DNA of 16,743 nt from NCBI GenBank assembly GCA_023395775.1, contig JAEWYA010000120.1, positions 1-16,743 on the forward strand, written 5' to 3'. This DNA is from Bacillota bacterium (GTDB taxonomy: Bacteria > Bacillota > Clostridia > Oscillospirales > Oscillospiraceae). The translations under genes and the position numbers were made by a program. The notes under the pieces are model-generated. The model made no database searches. It was not told where the DNA came from and was given only the letters and a program-made list of their open reading frames with translations. Numbering within the stretch: position 1 is the first letter of the stretch; each line of letters begins with the position of its first letter. Of the stretch, positions 7,602 to 13,591 are shown piece by piece.

Positions 7602-7673
7602 ATGAAAATACTTCCCAGAATATACTTCTGTTTTCATATATTTCGTTGTATTTTTGGGAAGCACTATCTATAA
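7602..7673 (+). CDS. Possible 23-codon leader peptide or truncated gene start
   Basis: An ATG at 7602 follows an excellent ribosome site (AGAGGAGG, 7593-7600) and opens a 23-codon frame that starts MKILPRIYF and stops at TAA 7671-7673. The frame is rich in Ile, Phe and Cys. It lies at the point where the GC-rich chromosome changes to AT-rich sequence and overlaps the promoter of the acyltransferase gene. It may be a true leader peptide, or the start of an older gene cut by insertion of the AT-rich segment. No family is recognised. The other 7474-7725 sequence holds no gene I can support. Confidence 0.35.
   Translation: MKILPRIYFCFHIFRCIFGKHYL
7611..7661 (+). repeat. Inverted repeat upstream of the acyltransferase
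   Basis: CTTCCCA (7611-7617) and TGGGAAG (7655-7661) form 7-bp arms around a 37-nt AT-rich interval. The right arm lies between the -35 and -10 boxes of the acyltransferase promoter, so it could be a regulator site. The arms are short and chance cannot be excluded. Confidence 0.3.
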
Positions 7674-7674
7674 T
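7646..7674 (+). promoter_or_regulatory. Promoter of the acyltransferase gene
   Basis: TTGTAT (7646-7651), a 17-nt spacer and a perfect TATAAT (7669-7674) put the transcript start near 7681, about 45 nt before the ATG at 7726. This argues against the in-frame TTG at 7654, which lies inside the promoter. Confidence 0.65.
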
Positions 7675-7725
7675 AAGCTGATATGGCAAACAGTATTGAT
7701 GAGAGGTTACAGATTAGGTAGACAA

Positions 7726-8763
7726 ATGGAAAGAGATACATCGATTGATTTTATAAAAGTCATCGCAATTATTGGCGTTGTGACGATCCATACTTGCATA
7801 GGTGGGTATTCATATCCGATAGGTTCTTGGAATTGGGGCACCAGTTTGTTTTGGGGCAGTATTACGCGGGCAAGCGTGCCTCTTTTCTTTATGTGCAGCG
7901 GTGCGCTTTTACTCGATCCACACCGTGAGGTAAGCTTAAAAAAATTATATTCGAAAAATATACTCCGGGTTTTGACTGCATTGTTTTTTTGGGCAATGCT
8001 CTATAAAATTTTTTATCTTCTTACAGAGGGCACTTTTTCACTTCATACAATTTTTGCAGCGATAAAAGAAGTGGCGCTTTTCAAGCAGGAGGATCATTTG
8101 TACTATGTACATATCATTCTTCTTGTTTATGTTTTCCTGCCAATTACCAGAGCGTTTGTACGAGCCGCAGATGAAAAATTAATGAAATACGCTTTAGCAT
8201 TGTGGTTTGTTCTTGGAATTCTTTTTCCAACCGTTAAAGTGTTCTGGCCGTTTTCACTTTTGGTTGGCATCCCTTTGCAATGGATGCTGAATATGACATA
8301 TGCTTCGATTGGGTATGGCATGCTTGGCTATTATTTGAAACACCACAATTTCAAACCCTTGCACTATATCATAACCGGCTTTATTGGATTTATTTTGCTG
8401 TTCAGCGCGACATGGTATGAGTCTGCGCGGCAAGGTGTGTTCTATCAGCATTTTTTTGAGGGCATGACTTGCGGCGTGGCATTTCTTGCGGTTGGCATCT
8501 ATGGAATTTGTATGATACTGGCAGAAATGCGGGAATTTTCTTTGAAAATTCGCAGGGCATTACTTTATGGATCGAAAGCCTCGTTCTGTATTTTTTTGGT
8601 ACATATTTTCTTTTTAAAAATGTTTCCTTCGTTTGGCCTTACCGTAACCCTTTTTCCATGCCTCATTTCCATCCCCTTTTTGGCTGCTCTAAACTTGGCA
8701 GGTAGCCTATGTGTGTATTGGATCTTGTCACATGTTCCAATCCTAAAAAAATGGGTGGTTTGA
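7726..8763 (+). CDS. Acyltransferase 3 family integral membrane protein
   Basis: The 345-residue protein is almost wholly made of membrane helices (about ten). It opens with RDTSIDFIKVIAIIGVVTIH, typical of the first helix of acyltransferase-3 proteins, with the family histidine at residue 22. It continues with ASVPLFFMCSGALLL, the conserved second-helix block. Members move acetyl or other acyl groups across or at the membrane onto peptidoglycan, teichoic acid or exopolysaccharide sugars. The target here cannot be predicted. I prefer the ATG at 7726: AGG lies 7 nt upstream, the frame then starts right at the family N-terminus, and upstream in-frame starts fall in or beside the promoter. Codon use is clearly more AT-rich than valS and the DUF4914 gene on either side, suggesting lateral gain. 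It stands alone between two terminators. Confidence 0.88.
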   Translation: MERDTSIDFIKVIAIIGVVTIHTCIGGYSYPIGSWNWGTSLFWGSITRASVPLFFMCSGALLLDPHREVSLKKLYSKNILRVLTALFFWAMLYKIFYLLTEGTFSLHTIFAAIKEVALFKQEDHLYYVHIILLVYVFLPITRAFVRAADEKLMKYALALWFVLGILFPTVKVFWPFSLLVGIPLQWMLNMTYASIGYGMLGYYLKHHNFKPLHYIITGFIGFILLFSATWYESARQGVFYQHFFEGMTCGVAFLAVGIYGICMILAEMREFSLKIRRALLYGSKASFCIFLVHIFFLKMFPSFGLTVTLFPCLISIPFLAALNLAGSLCVYWILSHVPILKKWVV

Positions 8764-8798
8764 GCGAGAAGCTACTGACAGTTTTTAGTTGAAAAGCA

Positions 8799-8844
8799 AA
8801 ACGCCCTATTTCTGAGTTACTTTGGAAATAAGGCGTTTGTTTTG
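8799..8844 (+). terminator. Terminator after the acyltransferase gene
   Basis: A 14-bp stem with one mismatch (8799-8812 with 8825-8838) and a 12-nt loop is followed by GTTTTG. It starts 36 nt after the stop codon. The A-rich 5' side means it might also act on the minus strand. Confidence 0.75.
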
Positions 8845-8981
8845 TTGCCAGTGTACCGCATAGACAGTAATAACGTATTGTGATTACCTGCATGGAGAGG
8901 ATCTCCCTGTTGCATTTCGAAGACCTTGCGCAAACGAATTTTGAAGAGTCGTGACAGCGCGTAAAAAGAGAGCGGCTGCTC

Positions 8982-9010
8982 TTGAAAAGCATCGAGAAAT
9001 ATGTTATATT
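8982..9010 (+). promoter_or_regulatory. Promoter of the DUF4914 gene
   Basis: TTGAAA (8982-8987), a 17-nt spacer and TATATT (9005-9010) each match the sigma-A consensus at 5 of 6 positions. The transcript would start near 9017. The stretch 8845-8981 before it holds no gene I can support. Confidence 0.6.
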
Positions 9011-9013
9011 TAA

Positions 9014-9050
9014 TCGGTTGCAATTTTAGACCAGCCAAATTTTCAACCGA
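9014..9050 (+). promoter_or_regulatory. Hairpin at the 5' end of the DUF4914 transcript
   Basis: TCGGTTG (9014-9020) and CAACCGA (9044-9050) are perfect 7-bp arms that start at the predicted transcript start. The interval also contains a partly matching AATTTT/AAATTT pair that could extend the stem. The arm is followed by AAAAAG rather than T, so it is not a terminator on this strand. It may be an operator or an RNA-stabilising 5' hairpin. Confidence 0.4.
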
Positions 9051-9086
9051 AAAAGTTTCTGATTCTTTTATAAATTAACTGGAAGC

Positions 9087-9093
9087 GAGGGGA
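9087..9093 (+). promoter_or_regulatory. Ribosome binding site that points to a CTG start
   Basis: GAGGGGA lies 6 nt before an in-frame CTG (9100) but 18 nt before the TTG at 9112. Spacing favours CTG as the true start, adding four residues to the DUF4914 protein. Confidence 0.5.
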
Positions 9094-9111
9094 CCAAAAC
9101 TGAACGAAGTA

Positions 9112-10974
9112 TTGAAGCGCTTTGTATTGCCGAAGGAACTGGGCGCTATCGTGGACTGCAGTCCCAGCGTCATCGTGCCGGAGAGCAAGGAGACGCTCTA
9201 TGAGTTGATTTTCGGCAATGAGCACACCAACCGGATCGACGTGGTGTACGATGTGGATGGCCGGCCTGTCCACGAGGCGGATGTGGTCCGCTGCAAAAAC
9301 GGGGCCGTGGTCAATTATTCCGAGGACTATATGCGCCGCCGGGACCCGGACTGTATGCGCATCGCCGACGACCAGCCCACGGACAAGCCCCGGTTTGAGG
9401 ATGTCTATGGTTATTCTTTCGCCGAGGTACGCAAGGAGACGTATCGGTGGCTTTCCACTCAGGAGCTCATTTTGGTGCCCTTCAAGGCCGGCGGGTATGA
9501 CCACGGCTACGAGGCAGTGTTGGTCTGCCCGCGGAACGCGGCGTTTTTTGCCTTCGCCGTGTCTCAGCTGCAGGCGTTTGTCAACGTTCGAGAGTTGAAA
9601 AAATTCACGCCCCGGGCCATCATTTACGTAGCGCCGCCCCTTCGCCACACCCGCTTCAATGGAAAGCAGGTGGTGGTTCACAGCCGGAGCCGGGACCTGC
9701 ATGAGATTTTCTCCTATAATCTCTATCCCGGCCCCTCCGCTAAGAAGGGCGTTTACAGTGTTTTGCTGGACATCGGCGAGCAGGAGGGCTGGGTCACCGC
9801 CCACGCCTCCGCCGCCCGGATCATCACCCCCTATGAAAACGAGATGGTGATGATGCACGAGGGCGCATCCGGCGGCGGAAAGAGCGAGCTTTTGGAGGAT
9901 GTCCACCGGGAGTCCGACGGACGGGTTCTGGTGGGGGTGAACACCATCAGCGGTACGCACCACTATATCAGCATGAGCGATACCTGCACCATCCAGCCGG
10001 TGACGGACGACATGGCCATCTGCCACCCGGATTTTCAGCCCGCCAACGGAAAGCTGGCTCTTGCGGACGGGGAGGACGGCTGGTTCGTCCGGGTGGACGG
10101 CATCACGGAGTATGGCTGCGACCCATTGTACGAGCGTATCACCATCCACACGAAGGAGCCGCTGATCTTCTTTAATCTGGACGGTGTGCCCGACGCCACT
10201 TGCCTCCTCTGGGAGCATACGCTGGACACCACCGGAAAACCCTGTTCCAATCCCAGGGTCATCATTCCCCGTCGGTTGGTGGACAACATCATCACCCAGC
10301 CGGTGGAGGTGGACGTGCGCAGCTTCGGTGTCCGGATGCCTCCATCCACGGCACAGCACCCCAGCTATGGCATTGTGGGCCTGCTGCACATTCTACCCCC
10401 GGCTCTGGCGTGGCTCTGGCGGCTGGTGGCTCCCAGAGGGTACAATAACCCCTCCATCAGCGGCGATTCTCCGCTGGCGGCGGAGGGCGTGGGGTCCTAT
10501 TGGCCCTTTGCCACCGGATTGCGGGTGAGACAGGCGAATCTGCTGATGGAGCAGATTCTCCGATGCACCTCCACCCGATACGTGCTGATCCCCAATCAGA
10601 ACATCGGTATTTATAAGGTGGGCTTTACTCCGGAGTGGATTTCCCGGGAATATTTGGCCCGACGCGGCGGCGTGAACATGAGGATGGACCGGCTGGTTCC
10701 CGCCCTCTGCCCGATTCTGGGCTACTGCCTGAAGGACATGAAGGTGGACGGACAGCACATTCCGCCCAAGTTCCTCCGCCCGGAGCTTCAGGAGCTTCTC
10801 GGCAAAGAGGGATATGAGGTCGGCGCGAAGATTCTCACCGACTTCTTTGCAAAGGAATTGAAGGTTTACGACACGCCGGAGCTGAACCCCGTCGGCAGGC
10901 AAATTTTGGACTGCTTTGCTTCCGGCGGAAATGTGGAGGATTATTGCGGGATCATCCCGCTGGGATTGGAATAA
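9112..10974 (+). CDS. DUF4914 family protein with HPr-kinase/PEPCK-like P-loop
   Basis: The 620-residue cytosolic protein matches what I recall of the DUF4914 family, found mostly in Clostridia and of unknown function. Recognisable blocks are RCKNGAVVNYSEDYMRRRDPD (60-80), YVAPPLRHTRF (172-182), SYNLYPGPSAKKGVY (201-215), the P-loop EGASGGGKSELL (250-261), PVTDDMAICHP, LWEHTLDTTGKPC, VEVDVRSFGVR and LAWLWRLVAPRG. The P-loop pattern GxSGxGKSE is like that of HPr kinase/phosphorylase and close to the PEP carboxykinase loop, so a nucleotide-dependent kinase or related enzyme is a fair inference. The substrate is unknown. The length is normal and no break is seen. The annotated start is TTG, but a CTG four codons earlier has better ribosome-site spacing. 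It is monocistronic, with its own promoter and terminator. Confidence 0.85.
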   Translation: MKRFVLPKELGAIVDCSPSVIVPESKETLYELIFGNEHTNRIDVVYDVDGRPVHEADVVRCKNGAVVNYSEDYMRRRDPDCMRIADDQPTDKPRFEDVYGYSFAEVRKETYRWLSTQELILVPFKAGGYDHGYEAVLVCPRNAAFFAFAVSQLQAFVNVRELKKFTPRAIIYVAPPLRHTRFNGKQVVVHSRSRDLHEIFSYNLYPGPSAKKGVYSVLLDIGEQEGWVTAHASAARIITPYENEMVMMHEGASGGGKSELLEDVHRESDGRVLVGVNTISGTHHYISMSDTCTIQPVTDDMAICHPDFQPANGKLALADGEDGWFVRVDGITEYGCDPLYERITIHTKEPLIFFNLDGVPDATCLLWEHTLDTTGKPCSNPRVIIPRRLVDNIITQPVEVDVRSFGVRMPPSTAQHPSYGIVGLLHILPPALAWLWRLVAPRGYNNPSISGDSPLAAEGVGSYWPFATGLRVRQANLLMEQILRCTSTRYVLIPNQNIGIYKVGFTPEWISREYLARRGGVNMRMDRLVPALCPILGYCLKDMKVDGQHIPPKFLRPELQELLGKEGYEVGAKILTDFFAKELKVYDTPELNPVGRQILDCFASGGNVEDYCGIIPLGLE

Positions 10975-10983
10975 AACATATGC

Positions 10984-11031
10984 GGATTCCCCGGCATGGA
11001 GCGCTTTTCATGCCGGGGAATCCATCTTTTT
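10984..11031 (+). terminator. Terminator between DUF4914 gene and deacetylase remnant
   Basis: A perfect 15-bp stem (10984-10998 with 11009-11023) is followed by ATCTTTTTT on the plus strand. On the minus strand the stem is followed by GCATATGTTTTATT, so it may also end transcripts from the convergent deacetylase remnant. Confidence 0.92.
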
Positions 11032-11060
11032 TACAGATTTAGGGGAGTGGGCCGATCATA

Positions 11061-11426
11061 TTATTCACCGGTTCCGGCGGAGGGCGTGGTATTTCCGGCG
11101 CCGCCTCCGGCAGAGGATGCGGCGCTGTTTCCCGCACTGCTTCCGACGGCCGCCTTCTGCCGCCCGGTATGATCAATGGTATAATCCTGATCGCAGGTGC
11201 CTTTGACGATCAGCTGCGAAATTGGCACAACAGAGTATCCCTGCCCGATCAGATATTTGAGAATTTCCGGCAGAGCCTCCGGCGTGTGCTTTGCCGCATT
11301 GTGAAACAGGACGATGGACCCCGGCTGGACCTTGGAGGTGACCCGCTGAGTAATTTCACTCGCCGAAAGGCCTTTCCAATCCAGACTGTCATCGTTGGCG
11401 TCAATCGGAGTAAACGTTACCCCAAA
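11061..11426 (-). pseudogene. Polysaccharide deacetylase, C-terminal remnant split by the recombinase element
   Basis: The minus strand from about 11426 to the TAA at 11061 encodes some 120 residues with no start codon context. They include DSLDWKGLSASEITQRV, PGSIVLFHNAAKHTPEALPE and LKYLIGQGYSVVPISQLI. These match the C-terminal end of NodB-type polysaccharide deacetylases (PdaA/PdaB-like), where the His of the LFHN block belongs to the active-site end of the domain. A low-complexity Ser/Gly/Ala tail follows. The N-terminal part with the metal-binding Asp and His motifs is absent. Reading upstream, the frame hits a stop (TGA, 11427-11429) inside the last codons of the serine recombinase gene. 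The simplest reading is that insertion of the recombinase element cut this gene. The missing half is not in the window. Confidence 0.82.
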
Positions 11427-11435
11427 TCAAACCGA
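11395..11435. other. Probable attachment-site junction (attL/attR) of the recombinase element
   Basis: The deacetylase frame ends and the recombinase reading frame ends within a few bases of each other here. A near-palindrome GTAAACGTTAC (11410-11420) lies at the junction, overlapping the recombinase TAA. Serine integrase sites often have such weak dyads around a 2-bp crossover. The exact crossover cannot be fixed without the other end of the element. Confidence 0.45.
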
Positions 11436-12937
11436 TACTTCCATTCAATATCCATGTGGTCGTGAAAGAGCAGAATGCGGGAAATTAGCAATTCCGCAAT
11501 GCGGTTCTTCCCCACGATATCCATGTTGTCCCACGTGGTTTCAATGTCCTGAACTTCCTTTGCAATGGCCTCCTGACGGCCCTCTTGCATATGATTGAGT
11601 TCTTCTTCCAGCCCACAGCGTTCCTTCTCCAGCTCGCTGACCTTTTCATCCAGATACCGGGATGTGATTTCGCCGGACTCCGCCGCCATGTCAATCAGTC
11701 TGTGGATGCTGGCGTCCAGTTCCTCCATTCGGCAGTTCAGCCGGTTGCGTTCCTGCATATTCACCGCGGCGTTTTCACTCCGCAAAGCCGAATACCGTCC
11801 AGCCCAGAGAAAAATGCGATCACGCACGGCGTTTTCAACGGTTTCCAGCCTGCCCAGGTTTCCCTCCACATCACAGCAGTTGTAGGACACTTTCCCGGAA
11901 CAGTAGATGTTGTGATAGCGCCCGAAATTACTGGATTTGGGGATGGCGGCGTGTTCGCATTGACCGCACTTAGTGAGGCCAGTCAGCCAGGTAATCCGGG
12001 AGCGTTTCCGGTTGTCAATCTGCCGGTTTCCGTCCAACTGCTCCTGACACTTCAAAAACAGCTCTGCGGGAATCACGCCGTCATGAGGGGCCAGCGACAA
12101 GGTGTGACCGCTGACATCCGTATATTTGCGCTGGTTGGAATTCCGCTTCCCGTAGAGATAGCAGCCCTTGCCAAAGGCAAAGTCAGCAATGTCATTTGTG
12201 AAGCGGATACCCCGGCTGCGGTAATAATGATACAGCTCCGCGCTGGATTGCGCCGCGGCCGGATTGCGCAGGATGCGGGAGACCTTGCTGGAATCCCAAT
12301 GGCTGCCCTTGGGCGCCCAGACAGCCTCATTGTTAAACTTCTTGGCGATGGCGCAGAGGCTCATCCTATCTTCCCCGTACATCTTGAAGATGCGCTCCAG
12401 AGTCTCTACTGTGTCGGGATTGGGCTCCAGCAGCTTCAGCCGCCCCTGCTCTGTGCGTACCTCGGTTTTGCGAAAGCCGAACGGCGCTGGACCGCCCAAA
12501 TACATCCCCTTTTCGCCTCGGGCATAGTAATTGTCCCGAATGCGAATCTGGATGGTCTCCCGTTCCAACTGGGCGAAGGTCATAACGATGGTCAGCATGG
12601 CCCGTCCGATGGGGGTCCCGGTGTCGAACTGCTCCTGTGTCGAGTTGAAAGAAACGCCGTGTTTGTTGAACAGGTCCACCAGATTCGCGAAATCCAGCAC
12701 GCTGCGGCTGATACGGTCCAGCCGATACGTGATGATGCGGTCAATTTTTCCTGTTTTCACATCATCCAAAAGCCGCTGAAATTCTGGGCGGTTGATGTTG
12801 CTTCCGCTGTACCCTTTATCGGGGTATACCATACAGGACGTTCCATCGGGGAGCTGCCGTTTGCAGAGCTCAATTTGGGTTTCGATAGAAATGCTGTCCT
12901 TCTTGTCTATGGATTGTCTTGCGTAAATCGCGACCAT
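11417..12937 (-). CDS. Large serine recombinase (site-specific integrase)
   Basis: The 506-residue protein has a resolvase catalytic domain at residues 3-150, with the nucleophile S9 in YARQS, YSGSNINRPEFQRLL (43-57) and YRLDRISRS (71-79). A recombinase DNA-binding domain (about 155-300) comes next, then a zinc ribbon (C324, C327, C346 and C354 or C355) and a coiled coil (about 395-460). This is the standard layout of integrases of phages and of integrative or mobilisable elements such as TnpX. It is full length and looks active. GGAGGA lies 6 nt before the ATG. Its 3' end abuts the broken deacetylase, placing one end of the mobile element at about 11400-11430. A small ORF lies just upstream on the same strand. 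Confidence 0.95.
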   Translation of the reverse strand: MVAIYARQSIDKKDSISIETQIELCKRQLPDGTSCMVYPDKGYSGSNINRPEFQRLLDDVKTGKIDRIITYRLDRISRSVLDFANLVDLFNKHGVSFNSTQEQFDTGTPIGRAMLTIVMTFAQLERETIQIRIRDNYYARGEKGMYLGGPAPFGFRKTEVRTEQGRLKLLEPNPDTVETLERIFKMYGEDRMSLCAIAKKFNNEAVWAPKGSHWDSSKVSRILRNPAAAQSSAELYHYYRSRGIRFTNDIADFAFGKGCYLYGKRNSNQRKYTDVSGHTLSLAPHDGVIPAELFLKCQEQLDGNRQIDNRKRSRITWLTGLTKCGQCEHAAIPKSSNFGRYHNIYCSGKVSYNCCDVEGNLGRLETVENAVRDRIFLWAGRYSALRSENAAVNMQERNRLNCRMEELDASIHRLIDMAAESGEITSRYLDEKVSELEKERCGLEEELNHMQEGRQEAIAKEVQDIETTWDNMDIVGKNRIAELLISRILLFHDHMDIEWKYRFDLG

Positions 12938-12951
12938 GATTGTCCTCCTAT

Positions 12952-12992
12952 ACAGAATGGGCGCACGACTTGCTATCGTGCGCCTATTCTGT
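12952..12992. repeat. Strong hairpin between the small ORF and the recombinase
   Basis: Arms of 17 bp with one G-T-type mismatch (12952-12968 and 12976-12992) surround a 7-nt loop. The outer arm touches the stop codon of the small ORF and the inner end lies just before the recombinase ribosome site. It has no T run on the minus strand, but CATTTTTT follows on the plus strand. It may limit transcription or translation of the recombinase, or act as a recombinase binding site. Confidence 0.7.
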
Positions 12993-13171
12993 CATTTTTT
13001 GCCGGTGCATTCAATACGGCTGCCACTTTGGGTCAGCAGCTTGGAAATCTGGGTTGCGATCCGCAGCTGTTCCGCTTTGGTAAACTCGCGGTTCGGGAAA
13101 ATGTCTCGGATTTGATAATCTTTTTTACGTTCCTGTTCCGTTTGGGGATGTACGGCGTTTGACTGCTTCAT
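12992..13171 (-). CDS. Small accessory protein beside the recombinase (59 aa)
   Basis: The ATG at 13171 follows AGGGGG at 8 nt and gives a 59-residue basic, hydrophilic protein starting MKQSNAVHPQTEQERKK and containing REFTKAEQLRIATQISKLL, a likely helix pair. No family is recognised. Its position one hairpin upstream of the recombinase, on the same strand, suggests a shared transcript and perhaps a recombination directionality or regulatory role, which is only inference. The frame stays open upstream to 13369, but that part lacks a good ribosome site and looks less protein-like. Confidence 0.6.
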   Translation of the reverse strand: MKQSNAVHPQTEQERKKDYQIRDIFPNREFTKAEQLRIATQISKLLTQSGSRIECTGKK

Positions 13172-13370
13172 GGCTGATACCCCCTGTTCAGAAAACTGTA
13201 TGCGGATGCTTGCGTGAAATATTCGTTCAACCCACAGAGAAAGGTAATGAGACAACCGAGCAACGGTATTTTTGTTCCCCGTTTCTCGTCCAACGTCCCG
13301 TATCCAAATGTCCCCGTCTATCGTTGTCTCCAGCAGGGGCTCCTTTACGGCGCAATCCCATTCCTGCACC

Positions 13371-13418
13371 GATAAAAAAGAAGGGCAACAAACGACTGGG
13401 GACAGTCGTTTGTTGCCC
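13371..13418 (-). terminator. Rho-independent terminator on the minus strand
   Basis: A perfect 15-bp stem (13383-13397 with 13404-13418) with a 6-nt loop is followed on the minus strand by TTCTTTTTTATC. It would end transcripts coming from the cyclic-di-GMP gene and insulate the recombinase and its small ORF. The region 13172-13591 otherwise holds only this and the next hairpin. Confidence 0.8.
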
Positions 13419-13488
13419 GTTCGCTGTACATTTTGGCAGCAACATACCCTGATTTTCTCATGTTACCGGGTAAATACAGGTTGTTACG

Positions 13489-13543
13489 CCATAGGCAGGG
13501 GTACAGACGGGGCGATTTGCCCCGTCTGTACCCCTGCCTATGG
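13489..13543. repeat. Perfect 25-bp inverted repeat
   Basis: Positions 13489-13513 and 13519-13543 are exact reverse complements around a 5-nt loop (GATTT). There is no T run on either side, so it is not a typical terminator. It lies downstream of the cyclic-di-GMP gene stop. It could be a miniature mobile hairpin (REP/MITE-like), a protein-binding dyad of the element, or an mRNA 3'-end protector. Confidence 0.85.
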
Positions 13544-13591
13544 GGATATGTGCGCAATCTTCAGACCAAAGGTTAAGCTATAAATCAGAAG

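Noticed and set aside
7559..7681. 40-codon plus-strand ORF starting ATG 7559
   Set aside because: No ribosome site and it crosses the composition break; the frame beginning at 7602 has much stronger signals.
9043..10389. 448-codon minus-strand frame opposite the DUF4914 gene
   Set aside because: Antisense shadow; the plus-strand protein has conserved family blocks along its whole length.
11585..13162. 525-codon plus-strand frame opposite the recombinase
   Set aside because: Antisense of an intact serine recombinase; no independent start signals.
12992..13369. Longer version of the small ORF upstream of the recombinase (125 codons)
   Set aside because: The start is a GTG without a ribosome site; the ATG at 13171 has AGGGGG at 8 nt.
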